Assembly: GCA_015207585.1 (NCBI GenBank)
Contig: JADEWQ010000018.1
Span: 1-64,000 of the forward strand
DNA from: Pleurocapsales cyanobacterium LEGE 06147
Lineage (GTDB): Bacteria; Cyanobacteriota; Cyanobacteriia; Cyanobacteriales; Xenococcaceae
Direction: 5' to 3'
Length of the DNA: 64,000 nt
In this document: piece by piece, positions 24,750-34,112 of the stretch
Layout of the letters: the number at the start of each line of letters is the position of its first letter
Numbering within the stretch: the first letter of the stretch is position 1
Notes under the pieces: model-generated
Told to the model about the DNA's origin: nothing
The model's database searches: none
What the model saw: only the letters and a program-made list of their open reading frames with translations
Made by a program: the position numbers and the translations under genes

Positions 24750-26819
24750 TTAGAATTTTATTTGTCTGGGTGGAGAGAACAAGTATCCTTGTGCATATTG
24801 GCATGACAACTGTTGGAGTAAAGCCAATTGTTCTGATGTTTCCACCCCTTCAGCAACTATTTTCAGTCCTAAAGAATTCCCTAACGTCACGATGGCGCGA
24901 ACGATCTCCAAACTCTCTAGAATTCTGCTAATAAAGGAGCGGTCAATCTTTATGAGATCGATGGGGAAACGGTGCAGATAATTTAAAGAAGAATAGCCCT
25001 TGCCAAAGTCGTCGAGGGACAAACCAATCCCCAATGCTTTCAATTCTGCCAAAAGAACTGCTGCTGATTCTGGATTTTCGATGATAGCACTTTCGGTAAT
25101 TTCTAGATTTAAACTGCTAGCCTCTAAACCAGTCTCGTCTAAAATTTGTCTAATTTGTTCCACGAGATTCGGTTGTATTAAATCCCTGCTAGAAAGATTG
25201 ACACTGATGGTTGAAGATGAAGAAATTTGACGCTCTTCCTGCCACGCTTTCATCTGACGGCAAGCTTCTCGTAACACCCATCGATCTATCGGGACAATTA
25301 ACCCAATTTCCTCCGCTATAGGGATGAACTCAGCTGCACAAATTAAACCTCGTTGAGGATGATGCCAGCGCACCAAGGCTTCAAAACTAACTATCTCTTG
25401 AGTTGTTAGTGAAACAATGGGTTGGTAGTAAACGATTAACTCATCCCGTTCAAAAGCTTGCCGGAGATCGTTTTCTAATTGTAAAACTGACAGAACTTGA
25501 CTGCGCATGACGGTATCGAACACTTCATAACGTCCTCTGCCTTTAGCTTTGGCACGATACATGGCAATGTCAGCATCTCGGAGTAGTTCCTCGATTTGTT
25601 CGTAACCAATTGAACTTAAAACAATGCCCATACTGGCATTGGTAAATACTTCTTGTCCATTTAGATTGAAAGATATGCTCAACTCTTGCTGAATTCTTTG
25701 AGCAACTTTATAAGCTTCGTGTTCGTTGGGGAGATTTTCTAGGAGGATGGCAAACTCGTCTCCTCCCAAACGCGCTACTGTATCGATAAGGCGGACGGAT
25801 TTTAAGAGCCTAGCGGCGACGGCAACGAGCAACCGATCCCCTACTGTATGCCCCAGACCGTCATTGACCACTTTAAAACGATCGAGGTCTAAAAATAAGA
25901 CAGCAAACAAATAATCTGGATGTCGCTTGACTCGTTCGACTGCATCGGTGAGTCTTTCCATAAACCAAGCGCGGTTTGGCAAATTAGTTAGAGCATCATA
26001 AAATGCCTGACTATGTAATTTTTGTGCTGCTAACCTCTGCTGGGTGACATCTCGGAAGATTAACACCGTACCTGTAATACTTCCTATGCTGTCTTTAATT
26101 GGTGTAGTGCCTTTATAATTTGTAATTGGTGCTGCACTGTCTTCTATTGGCACTTCCGTCCCATCTTTCCTCACCAGTAAGGTATGCTCTGGCAAAGTGC
26201 CAATCTTACCTGTTTCCAGAACTTGATTTATTGGGCTATTGACACTCTTGCGGGTAGTCTCATTAATGATTTTGAAGACCTCACGGGCATCTGTGCCAAC
26301 TGCATTGTTGAGCGACCAGCCTGTAAGTGTTTCGGCAATGGGGTTGATAAAAGTAATACAAGCTTTGCAATCGGTAGTTATTACTCCATCGCTAATGCTG
26401 TTGAGAACAGTTGCCAGCCATTGAGCATTTTCTCTCAATTGCCTTTCCATCTGATGCTTGTAGAGAGCGATCTCAATGGTGGTGCGTAATTCTCTTTGTT
26501 CAAAGGGTTTAATAATATAGCCAAGTGGTTCGGTAATTTTCGCTCGTCTTAAGGTAACTTCATCTGCATGAGCCGTTATGTACACTACTGGGATATCAAA
26601 CCGATCTGAAATTTGTTTGGCAGCAGCGATCCCATCCATTTCGCCGAGGAGTCTGATATCCATTAAGATTAAATCCGGATTAATTTCAGCCGTTTTCTGA
26701 ATGGCTAACTCCCCTGAATCAGCAATTGCTGGGACAAAATATCCCAAATCTTCTAGGATTGTTTGTAGGTCTTGGGCAATAATACTTTCGTCTTCAACTA
26801 CTAAGATAGTTTCCGGCAT
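24750..26819 (-). CDS. Response regulator with PAS, GGDEF and EAL domains
   Basis: The 689-residue protein begins with a receiver domain (phosphoacceptor D54 in LILMDIRLLGEMDG), then a PAS domain (about 130-265). A GGDEF domain follows with the intact motif RLGGDEF near residue 350 and a preceding RxxD inhibitory site (RLID). The EAL domain has an intact EALVRW near 475 and DDFGKGYSSL. It can therefore both make and break cyclic-di-GMP in principle. It starts one base after the stop of the ethylene-receptor-like kinase, so the two are almost surely cotranscribed and form a sensor-regulator pair that turns an input signal into c-di-GMP changes. Confidence 0.94.
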   Translation of the reverse strand: MPETILVVEDESIIAQDLQTILEDLGYFVPAIADSGELAIQKTAEINPDLILMDIRLLGEMDGIAAAKQISDRFDIPVVYITAHADEVTLRRAKITEPLGYIIKPFEQRELRTTIEIALYKHQMERQLRENAQWLATVLNSISDGVITTDCKACITFINPIAETLTGWSLNNAVGTDAREVFKIINETTRKSVNSPINQVLETGKIGTLPEHTLLVRKDGTEVPIEDSAAPITNYKGTTPIKDSIGSITGTVLIFRDVTQQRLAAQKLHSQAFYDALTNLPNRAWFMERLTDAVERVKRHPDYLFAVLFLDLDRFKVVNDGLGHTVGDRLLVAVAARLLKSVRLIDTVARLGGDEFAILLENLPNEHEAYKVAQRIQQELSISFNLNGQEVFTNASMGIVLSSIGYEQIEELLRDADIAMYRAKAKGRGRYEVFDTVMRSQVLSVLQLENDLRQAFERDELIVYYQPIVSLTTQEIVSFEALVRWHHPQRGLICAAEFIPIAEEIGLIVPIDRWVLREACRQMKAWQEERQISSSSTISVNLSSRDLIQPNLVEQIRQILDETGLEASSLNLEITESAIIENPESAAVLLAELKALGIGLSLDDFGKGYSSLNYLHRFPIDLIKIDRSFISRILESLEIVRAIVTLGNSLGLKIVAEGVETSEQLALLQQLSCQYAQGYLFSPPRQIKF

Positions 26820-26820
26820 T

Positions 26821-28656
26821 TTAATTATTGTTATTAACTTTAATTCTAGTTAAAGTAATTTGAAACTGCGTTCCCAAATCACTATTAACTTTAATTTCAC
26901 CGCGAAGTTGATTGGTTAGATTTTTTACTAATTTTAATCCTAAACTTTTGGTTTGCTCTAAATCGAAATCGGGCGGTAAGCCTCTGCCATTATCGCTAAT
27001 AGTTAAGACGAGATTTCCTTCTTCGTCAGGCATGGCTTGAATATAAATTTCACCTTTCTTTCTAATTTTAAAAGCGTATTTAAGTGCATTAGAAACCAAT
27101 TCATTAATAATCAAACCACAGGGTACTGCCGTATCAATATCCAAGAAAAAATCTCGATTGATTTCTATTTTTTTGGTAATATTTAAATCATAAATTGTGT
27201 AAGAGCAAAACAAATTATTAGTTAAATTATAAATATATTCAGCTAGGTTAATTCTAGAAAGATTTGGAGATTGGTATAGTTGTTCGTGAATCAGTGCCAT
27301 TGCCCTTACTCGGTTTTGACTTTCCTTAAATTGCTCGAGAATTAGCTTATCTTTAAGAGAACGGGCTTGGAGATTAAGTAGGCTACAAATGACCTGTAAA
27401 TTATTTTTGACTCGATGGTGAATTTCCTTGAGCAGTATTTCTTTTTCTTTGAGAGCTTTTGCCTGTTTTCGTTCGGTAATATCTTCAGCTATGTAAGAAA
27501 ACCAGGATTCCTCATTTGTTATCTTGGCGATCGGGGAGACAGTTACTGAGAGATCGATCGCGCCTTTGTCAGTCTGGTGAACGTACTCAAAACTGACAGG
27601 ATGACCTGTTAATTCGCTTTGGCGGTAGTGGCCGATCCACTCCTGCATTATTGCTTGAGGAACGCCCATTTCGCTTGCCAATCGCCCTTTTACGGTTTCT
27701 GGAGTAAGTCCAAAAAATACTGCTGTAGTGGCGTTGTCGGAAATATGTAAAATATCATTCTCCACAAGCTTAACAACTCCCATCATCATCGGCGCACTAT
27801 TGTAAAAACTGCGCAGAATCGATTCCCTTTCCTGCAAAGCTTGTTCTGCTTGTTTACGCTTGGTGGTATCCCGTCCCACAGCTTGAAATTCGATTAAGTT
27901 ACCCTGCTGGTCAAAAATTGCCCGATTGCTCCATTGCATCCAGCGGATTTCTCCATTGACAATAACTCGATGCTCGATTGTCTCTACTGGATTTTCCTTA
28001 GTCAGAGACTTCAAAAGTCGCTCGCTCCTCTGTTGATCTTCTAAGAAAAGGAATGATTTGTAGCTATTTCCAATTAATTCCTCTTTTTCCCTGCCAAAAT
28101 AGCGACAGTAAGCCTGATTAACGAAGGTTAGTGTTCCCTCGGGCATCAACCGAGCAATTAGTTCTGTCTGATCCTCAACTATAGCGCGATAGCGTTCTTC
28201 GCTCTGCCGTAAGGCTGTTTCTAGCTTACGGCGTTCGGCAATTTCTCCTTCTAGTTCGAGGTTGGCTGCTTCCAATTTTTCTGGACTGGGAAGGGCAAGA
28301 GCTTTCGGAACTAACGGGATCAGCTCCAGAGCAGTGAAGCAGGAGATAAGAGCAGTGAAAACTTTGACGAATCCCGATAGCCAATAGTTTGGATGCCAGA
28401 GCGTCCAAATCTCCATCATATGAGTACTACCACAGGAGATGATAAAGGCGGCAAACAGAAGAAAGATCGAAGGATAGGGCAAATCTTGGCGTTTGTGGAC
28501 AAAATAGACCAGGGTAATCGGGATGGAATAATAGGCGATCGCAATCAGAAAGTCAGATACAACATGAAGCCAGACTAGGCGAGAAATCCAAAGGTAGCAA
28601 TGTCCGTGAGGAATAAATCGGGTTACTGCCAAAACGTTCGACAATACCTGTGACAT
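26821..28656 (-). CDS. Ethylene-receptor-like histidine kinase (ETR1-type sensor)
   Basis: The first 120 residues form three membrane helices matching the ETR1 ethylene-binding domain. Residues that bind copper and ethylene in ETR1 have counterparts: D35 and Y42 in SDFLIAIAYYSIP, I45-P46, I72, C75 and H79 in FIISCGSTH (ETR1 D25, Y32, I35-P36, I62, C65, H69). Two PAS domains follow (about 150-270 and 275-395), then a HisKA_2 kinase with the phosphoacceptor in KEIHHRVKNNLQ (about residue 411) and a HATPase_c domain. In Synechocystis a related protein (slr1212, SynEtr1/UirS) binds ethylene and controls phototaxis. This one lacks the GAF photosensor of that protein. Confidence 0.93.
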   Translation of the reverse strand: MSQVLSNVLAVTRFIPHGHCYLWISRLVWLHVVSDFLIAIAYYSIPITLVYFVHKRQDLPYPSIFLLFAAFIISCGSTHMMEIWTLWHPNYWLSGFVKVFTALISCFTALELIPLVPKALALPSPEKLEAANLELEGEIAERRKLETALRQSEERYRAIVEDQTELIARLMPEGTLTFVNQAYCRYFGREKEELIGNSYKSFLFLEDQQRSERLLKSLTKENPVETIEHRVIVNGEIRWMQWSNRAIFDQQGNLIEFQAVGRDTTKRKQAEQALQERESILRSFYNSAPMMMGVVKLVENDILHISDNATTAVFFGLTPETVKGRLASEMGVPQAIMQEWIGHYRQSELTGHPVSFEYVHQTDKGAIDLSVTVSPIAKITNEESWFSYIAEDITERKQAKALKEKEILLKEIHHRVKNNLQVICSLLNLQARSLKDKLILEQFKESQNRVRAMALIHEQLYQSPNLSRINLAEYIYNLTNNLFCSYTIYDLNITKKIEINRDFFLDIDTAVPCGLIINELVSNALKYAFKIRKKGEIYIQAMPDEEGNLVLTISDNGRGLPPDFDLEQTKSLGLKLVKNLTNQLRGEIKVNSDLGTQFQITLTRIKVNNNN

Positions 28657-28956
28657 TTATAGTACTTTTCAACTAGTTGCAACGAGCCTTGATTGAAGTC
28701 CAAGATACTCTGTCCCTTGCAGAACGGAGTATCTTGGACTTCGTCAAAAGTCAAATTTTAATCTAAAATTCAGAATTTAGGAGTCAGAAGGAATATAAAT
28801 CTTAACTATCTTCCGTAAGAAGTCCCACTCGCGGTGCCCTAAAATTTATAAGCAATCAAAAATTCTTCCTTTGGTTTAAGCTCCCAGACGCTTTACCATG
28901 TCTATGTAGACAACAGATAACTAAAACCTGTAGATATATAGACAGGAGATCGTATT
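28657..28956. other. Divergent promoter region with hairpin repeat
   Basis: This 300-bp gap separates the kinase operon from the SPFH gene and should hold both promoters. It contains the 48-bp hairpin at 28695-28742. No gene is supported. Confidence 0.45.
28695..28742. repeat. Perfect 16-bp inverted repeat hairpin
   Basis: Arms GAAGTCCAAGATACTC (28695-28710) and GAGTATCTTGGACTTC (28727-28742) are perfectly inverted around a 16-base loop. The outer GTCCAAG/CTTGGAC pair recurs in the larger structured element at 34422-34463. Confidence 0.85.
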
Positions 28957-29799
28957 TTGAATACTCAGTCTTCTAATAGTTGGCAACCCTTAATTGGAGG
29001 TATTATTGCCGCTTTAATTGTTTTAATTGCTTTTAACGCTTTTGTCATCATCAATCCAGGTCAGGCAGGAGTTCTCAGTATTCTAGGTAAAGCTCAAGAC
29101 GGACCTTTACTAGAAGGACTTCATTGGCGACCTCCGTTTGTTTCCCAAGTCGATATTTACGATGTAACGGTACAAAAGTTTGAAGTTCCGGCTGAAAGCT
29201 CTACCAAAGATTTACAAGATCTTAGAGCTAGCTTTGCCATTAATTTCCGGCTCGATCCGCTCATAATTGTCGAAATTAGAAGAAAACAAGGAACTTTACA
29301 AAATATTGTCGCCAAAATTATCGCTCCTCAAACCCAAGAATCTTTTAAAATCGCTGCTGCTAGAAGAACGGTAGAAGAAGCAATTACCCAAAGAAATGAA
29401 CTCAAAGAAGATTTTGACAACGCCCTTGGTTCTCGATTAGAAAAGTATGGAATCATTATTTTGGATACTAGCGTTGTCGATCTAAGCTTTTCCCCGGAGT
29501 TTGCCAAAGCAGTAGAAGAAAAACAAATTGCCGAACAAAAAGCTCGCAGAGCAGTATACATTGCTAGAGAAGCCGAACAGCAAGCGCAAGCAGAAATTAA
29601 CCGTGCTAAAGGTAAGGCAGAAGCTCAAAGACTACTAGCTGAAACTCTTAAAGCTCAAGGGGGAGAATTAGTACTGCAAAAAGAGGCGATCGAAGCTTGG
29701 CGCGAAGGGGGAGCGCAAATGCCTAGAGTTCTGGTAATGAGCAGTGATTCTCAAAGCAGAGTTCCTTTCATCTTTAATCTGGGAGATGGGCAACAATAA
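28957..29799 (+). CDS. SPFH/prohibitin family membrane protein
   Basis: The 280-residue protein has one N-terminal membrane helix (about residues 12-32, GGIIAALIVLIAFNAFVII). An SPFH domain follows (about 30-200, starting PGQAGVLSILGKAQDGPLLEGLH), then a charged coiled coil rich in Ala, Glu and Gln (about 195-240). Prohibitins form ring-shaped membrane scaffolds that modulate proteases. The frame opens with TTG at 28957, supported by AGGAG eight bases upstream, with no nearby ATG. The next gene starts 12 bp later on the same strand, so a shared transcript is likely. Confidence 0.9.
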   Translation: MNTQSSNSWQPLIGGIIAALIVLIAFNAFVIINPGQAGVLSILGKAQDGPLLEGLHWRPPFVSQVDIYDVTVQKFEVPAESSTKDLQDLRASFAINFRLDPLIIVEIRRKQGTLQNIVAKIIAPQTQESFKIAAARRTVEEAITQRNELKEDFDNALGSRLEKYGIIILDTSVVDLSFSPEFAKAVEEKQIAEQKARRAVYIAREAEQQAQAEINRAKGKAEAQRLLAETLKAQGGELVLQKEAIEAWREGGAQMPRVLVMSSDSQSRVPFIFNLGDGQQ

Positions 29800-29811
29800 G
29801 TTGTACATTTA

Positions 29812-30891
29812 ATGAAAATTATTATGATTGAGGGAGCTTTCCTCTATTTGTTCCAACTAGATCGCTCTCGCCAGTGGCTGGCACATCAACTTGATGAGTT
29901 TGGGCTCGGAGCGATAGAAACTCCGTTTCAGGTAATTTTTTCAGAGCCGGGGGTCGAGCTGCGCTTCTATGGAGTCGAGCGAGGGAGCGGACCAATAGTG
30001 TTAATTGTTCCCGCCCCGATTAAGAGTGCATCGATTTGGGATTTGAGTCCCTCCGTTAGTGTCGTGCAGCATTGCCTTCGGGAAGGATTGCGAGTTTACC
30101 TTCTCTGTTGGAAGCCGCCAAGAGAATCTCAACGAGATTTTGGTCTGTCGGAATATGCCGATCATTTTATTCTAGATGCCTTGGAGCCGATCTTATTGGA
30201 GACTGGACAGTCACAGATTTTCCTAGCCGGACATTCTTTGGGAGGAACTCTCGCCGCCATCTTTGCATCTCTCCACCCCGAGCGAGTCAAGGGGCTAATT
30301 CTCCTGGGAACGCCCCTGGGATTTGGTCGGTTGTCGGGGATTCTAGCTGCTTTCGTAAAGGCTTTTCCCAGAACTTCTTTTTTAACGGCGACTCGGGGAA
30401 ATATCCCTGGCTCATTTCTCTCGATCGTGTCTGGAGCGATCGCTCCAGTAACCTTCGGATTTGACCGATGGCTGGATTGGGTTTTAAGCCTTCCAGATAA
30501 CCACGCTCGGTTAACTCACTTGCGGGTCGCTCACTGGATGCTTGAAGAGATGCCGATGGCGCAGCGCCTTTTTAAAGAAGTCGTCGAACAGTTATATCGT
30601 GAAGATCGCTTTTTGAGCGGGAGCTTAAGGATTGGAGGCAAGCAAGCCGTGCCAGAACAGGTTACGGCTCCAGTACTGAGTGTTGTAGATCCACGATGCC
30701 GACTGGTTCGACCTCAATCCGTCATGCCGTTCCATCAAGCCATTAGCCATCCCGATTCTCAACTGCTCTGGTATGAAGGAGACACGGGAGTAGCTCTGCA
30801 ACACGTCGGGATGCTCGTTGGACGGCAGGCTCACCTGAATTTATGGCCGCCAATAATCGACTGGATTCATTCTCGTTGGGAGGAGGGATAA
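29812..30891 (+). CDS. Alpha/beta hydrolase, PhaC-like
   Basis: The 359-residue protein has the alpha/beta hydrolase fold and resembles the class III polyhydroxyalkanoate synthase subunit PhaC in overall plan (VLIVPAPI near the start of the fold, then RVYLLCWKPP). Its nucleophile elbow is GHSLGG, with serine in place of the cysteine required in PHA synthases, so it is more likely an esterase or acyltransferase. A catalytic Asp (VVDPRCR) and His (LQHVGML) can be placed in the last third. It follows the SPFH gene by 12 bp. The first ATG is used; the second, MIEGAF, is four codons later. Confidence 0.75.
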   Translation: MKIIMIEGAFLYLFQLDRSRQWLAHQLDEFGLGAIETPFQVIFSEPGVELRFYGVERGSGPIVLIVPAPIKSASIWDLSPSVSVVQHCLREGLRVYLLCWKPPRESQRDFGLSEYADHFILDALEPILLETGQSQIFLAGHSLGGTLAAIFASLHPERVKGLILLGTPLGFGRLSGILAAFVKAFPRTSFLTATRGNIPGSFLSIVSGAIAPVTFGFDRWLDWVLSLPDNHARLTHLRVAHWMLEEMPMAQRLFKEVVEQLYREDRFLSGSLRIGGKQAVPEQVTAPVLSVVDPRCRLVRPQSVMPFHQAISHPDSQLLWYEGDTGVALQHVGMLVGRQAHLNLWPPIIDWIHSRWEEG

Positions 30892-30894
30892 ATA

Positions 30895-32181
30895 TTATGA
30901 TTTAGGTTTTCGATCGAGGCGATTGGCTTGTTCGATCGCCAACTTTTCTCTAGCTCTTTGGGCAAAAGGTTGTAATTCCTCGATCGCCATGCCGCTGAGA
31001 ATACTTAAATTTTCTAAATCCATTCCCTTCATTAACATTTCTACACACCAAGTCTGTCTGGCTTGTTCTATGGTTGGGTTTTGTCCTTGAAGGGTAAGTA
31101 ACCCTTCTGTCAAATTTGCCCATAAAGCCCGTAGTTCTTGCTCGGACATTGGTTGTTCTTCTTCGTTGAGAAACAAAGCAGGCTGGTCATCTTTACGAGT
31201 TTTGAGCCATTGAGTTAAGGGATTATTAGTAGAAGAACCATAGCGTTTTCCCGTAATCCATTGATTGAGGGGAACTTGTCGGGGTGCGTCGCCATTAATT
31301 TGCAAGATATGTTGATGGGATTCGCTAATAGAGTGCGATCGCTCTAAATTAACTACCTCTGTAGCAGATAAACCCGCTCCAAATAAAACATAAGCCAAAG
31401 CGTAATGCTGTCGTCCAAGTTTCTTAGCTCGTTGGAGAATCGAATGAACTAAATTTCCTGGGAGATCGGTTACTAGACTTACTGGTGGTGCTGAGTCACG
31501 GATTACTCCTCTGTAAAACGACGAAGACGGTACGGACCGTTGTTCGGTCTTAGTTTCGGTAGTGATAGTTGTTTGCTGTTGGGGCGCGATCGCTCCCTGT
31601 AAAAACAATGTTACTAAACTTTCTAGGAAATCTTCTCGTCCTTCCCAAAATTTGTGTCCTTCGCTAGTTAATTCGATCGCAAAGTAGCCCAACAACAGCC
31701 CATTGAGTAAACTAGCTAATTTTTCAGCAGGCAAACGACTCTGCCAACCATTTTCCGCGATCGCTTTTGCCAAACATTCGGCAACATAACTATTGGCTTG
31801 ATTTAAGCTCTGTCCTATAGCGATACGATTTTCTAATGGATATTGACCCGCATTACCTACTATAGAACGTATTAATTCGGGAACTCTTTCTAAAGCCTGT
31901 AAACTTTCCTCTGCATAAGCTTTTAAAGCCTCAGAGACGCTCTGCTTGGCAACAGCTCGTTCGGTTAAAGTTTTACCTAACTGGGCAAAGTTGGCAGAAT
32001 CTTCCATTACTGCTAAAAGGAGTCCATGCTTGCTGCCAAAATGACGGAATATAGTAACTTCATTTACTTGAGCGCGTTCGGCAACTTCTTTGGTTGTGGT
32101 TTCTGTCACTCCTTTGGTAGCAAATAACTCCAACGCTGCATCAATCAGTCGGGTTCTCGTTGATTTTTTTTGAGCAGGCAT
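30895..32181 (-). CDS. TetR regulator fused to a tyrosine-recombinase-like domain
   Basis: The start is the ATG at 32181 (MPAQKKSTRTRL); an earlier in-frame start would lie inside an operator. Residues 5-60 form a TetR helix-turn-helix (VAERAQVNEVTIFRHFGSK), followed by a ligand-binding-like helical region to about 190. The C-terminal 200 residues resemble the catalytic domain of tyrosine recombinases: YALAYVLFGAGLSATEVVNL, then PLNQWI, then a region like the last helices (CVEMLMKGMDLENLSILSGM). The usual Arg of the first motif and the nucleophilic Tyr are not seen, so it is likely a DNA-binding or dimer module without enzymatic activity. It is divergent from desC and probably controls it. 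Confidence 0.8.
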   Translation of the reverse strand: MPAQKKSTRTRLIDAALELFATKGVTETTTKEVAERAQVNEVTIFRHFGSKHGLLLAVMEDSANFAQLGKTLTERAVAKQSVSEALKAYAEESLQALERVPELIRSIVGNAGQYPLENRIAIGQSLNQANSYVAECLAKAIAENGWQSRLPAEKLASLLNGLLLGYFAIELTSEGHKFWEGREDFLESLVTLFLQGAIAPQQQTTITTETKTEQRSVPSSSFYRGVIRDSAPPVSLVTDLPGNLVHSILQRAKKLGRQHYALAYVLFGAGLSATEVVNLERSHSISESHQHILQINGDAPRQVPLNQWITGKRYGSSTNNPLTQWLKTRKDDQPALFLNEEEQPMSEQELRALWANLTEGLLTLQGQNPTIEQARQTWCVEMLMKGMDLENLSILSGMAIEELQPFAQRAREKLAIEQANRLDRKPKS

Positions 32182-32190
32182 AAATAAAAA

Positions 32191-32207
32191 TGCAAGTAGC
32201 ACTTGCA
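32191..32207. promoter_or_regulatory. Palindromic operator, perfect copy
   Basis: TGCAAGTAGCACTTGCA has 7-base arms, TGCAAGT and ACTTGCA, around AGC. It lies 10 bp upstream of the TetR-fusion start codon and 158 bp before desC. A near-identical site is 47 bp away, as expected for binding of a dimeric autoregulator. Confidence 0.8.
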
Positions 32208-32237
32208 CGATTGGAAAGAACTTGATAAACTAAAAAA

Positions 32238-32254
32238 TGTAAGTAGCACTTGCA
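32238..32254. promoter_or_regulatory. Palindromic operator, second copy
   Basis: TGTAAGTAGCACTTGCA differs from the site at 32191-32207 by one base. The 47-bp centre-to-centre distance is about 4.5 helical turns. The pair sits in the shared control region of the regulator and desC. Confidence 0.8.
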
Positions 32255-32364
32255 TGTCTTATCTATAATTATAGCGATAAAGCTATAGCGTGCTGAGACC
32301 TGCATTAACTCACGAAGTTATTTGCTGCATCAGTAATAAAAGATTTCTAAGGACAAAATAAATA

Positions 32365-33216
32365 ATGACACAACAAGCAATTATTCCAGAAGGTAAGCCA
32401 GAAGGTACCTTTTCTTGGATAAGTTTGGCTTTTTTCGCGACAATTCACGTTTTAGCTCTATTGGCACCTTGGTTCTTTTCTTGGTCGGCTTTAGGAGTGA
32501 TGATTTTTCTCCACTGGCTACTGGGTAGTATTGGTATCTGTTTAACCTATCACCGTCTTTTGACCCATCGCAGTTTTCAGGTGCCTCAGTGGTTGGAATA
32601 TATCTTAGCAACTATAGGGGCTTTAGCGTTGGAAGGAGGACCGATCTTTTGGGTGTCGGCACATCGTTTACATCATTCTCATACCGAGGATAAAGATAAA
32701 GATCCCTATTCAGCAAGTCGGGGTTTTTGGTGGAGTCATATGCTCTGGCTATTTTACCATCGGGAGCCTTTTTTCAACTATGAATCTTACAAAAAATATG
32801 CAGCCGATTTAGAGCGATATGCTTATTATCGCTGGTTAAACCGTAACTTCCTACTGCTTCAGATTCCTTTAGGGTTATTGTTGTACGCTTTGGGCGGATG
32901 GTCTTTTGTCATCTATGGTATGTTTTTGAGAACAGTTTTGCTTTGGCACAGCACTTGGTTAATTAACTCCGCTACCCATTTACGAGGATATCGTAATTTC
33001 TCTGTGGATGATGGCTCTCGCAATCTTTGGTGGGCGGCAATTTTAACTTATGGAGAAGGTTGGCATAATAACCATCATGCTCACCCCCGTGTAGCTAAAG
33101 CTGGACAGCGTTGGTGGGAAATCGACATGACTTGGTGGGCAATTCAAATTCTCAGAATCTTGGGTTTAACGAAGAAAATTGTCATGGAACCAACTCGGAC
33201 TGTAGCAAAGATTTGA
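32365..33216 (+). CDS. desC: Acyl-lipid delta-9 desaturase
   Basis: The 283-residue membrane protein has the three histidine boxes of acyl-CoA/acyl-lipid delta-9 desaturases: HRLLTH (about 63-68), HRLHH (100-104) and HNNHH (232-236). It has hydrophobic stretches near residues 20-55 and 165-195. DesC introduces the first double bond in stearic acid of membrane lipids, which keeps membranes fluid in the cold. Its divergent neighbour is a TetR-type regulator with two shared operator palindromes, suggesting control by that protein. Length is normal for the family. Confidence 0.94.
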   Translation: MTQQAIIPEGKPEGTFSWISLAFFATIHVLALLAPWFFSWSALGVMIFLHWLLGSIGICLTYHRLLTHRSFQVPQWLEYILATIGALALEGGPIFWVSAHRLHHSHTEDKDKDPYSASRGFWWSHMLWLFYHREPFFNYESYKKYAADLERYAYYRWLNRNFLLLQIPLGLLLYALGGWSFVIYGMFLRTVLLWHSTWLINSATHLRGYRNFSVDDGSRNLWWAAILTYGEGWHNNHHAHPRVAKAGQRWWEIDMTWWAIQILRILGLTKKIVMEPTRTVAKI

Positions 33217-33371
33217 GTTAAACCGATCGCTTTTGGAAAAAATCAGTTGTAATCTTAAGAGCGATCGTTCGGCAAAAGTGAGCGGCGCAGATCTTACGGA
33301 AACGAAGCGCAGAGTCTGTTACCCGTTCACTCTACTGTGTTGCTATACTGCGATCGCCTTCCATTACACAT
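33217..33371. repeat. Gap with imperfect inverted repeat
   Basis: AGTGAGCGG (about 33278) pairs imperfectly with CCGTTCACT (about 33324). The gap between desC and the P450 remnant holds nothing else that I recognise. Confidence 0.35.
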
Positions 33372-34049
33372 TTAGCGCCGGCTGAACTTTACCTTCAGCC
33401 CATCGCGAGGACGAGAAAACGGCAATACAACTCGCTCTAGATTTTGTCCGGGTACTAACTCCCATTTGCGATCGCGAACTAACAAAGCAGCAAACAGTTT
33501 CATTTCTAATCTGGCAAACTCTTTACCCAAGCATTCTCGTATGCCGCCACCGAATGGAATATGGCTGAAGAGTTTTTGTTTATCTTGCGATCGCTCTGGG
33601 TCAAATCGATCCGGGTCAAATCGCTCTGGGTGTGTGTATATCTGACTATCTTGATAGGTTTCCGGAATCTGATAATATACATCCCAACCCTGTAGAATCG
33701 AATACCCACCGAACTCGCAAGTCTCCAGCACTTTCCGCGATCCACTCCGAACCACAGGTGGTGCAATTCGTAACACCTCTTTTAGCACTTGCTCTAGGTA
33801 AATCATTTGCTTCGAATCGGGTAAGCAATTCTTCCCACGCTCGAACTGCTCGATCGAACTTGCTACCCGGAAACCGAACTGGAATCGTCAAAAGCCCCTC
33901 GCTCCAAGCTTCGTAAACTTTTTCTAACGATTCGTCCGCAGCAGTACTCACGCCGACAAATAAACGACAAGCAAAGACTCCCCGATCGCAGGTAAACCCA
34001 ATCGACCAGGAGGTAGTGGGAGATTTGGCTGAGTTGAAAGGCTGGTCAT
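33372..34049 (-). pseudogene. Decayed cytochrome P450 (CYP120-like)
   Basis: Three pieces in different frames make up a P450. The N-terminus is MTSLSTQPNLPLPPGRLGLP (34049 down to about 33950). A middle piece follows (LEKVYEAWSEGLLTIPVRFPG, about 33925-33810). The intact C-terminal 144 codons (33806-33372) have the ExxR motif in KEVLR and the heme loop PFGGGIRECLGKE. Two internal deletions or frame shifts remove the I-helix oxygen-binding region. The sequence is closest to CYP120-type retinoid hydroxylases of cyanobacteria, from memory. A truncated tetR gene is divergent from it, suggesting that a regulator-P450 pair decayed together. Confidence 0.85.
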
Positions 34050-34112
34050 GCTTCCCTCATTATTGAACGAGTATTTCGATACGCTACTGTTTCGTAAGCT
34101 ATCCTGGCATTT

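Noticed and set aside
29812-30891. PHA synthase subunit PhaC
   Set aside because: The nucleophile elbow has serine (GHSLGG) and not the cysteine required for PHA synthesis.
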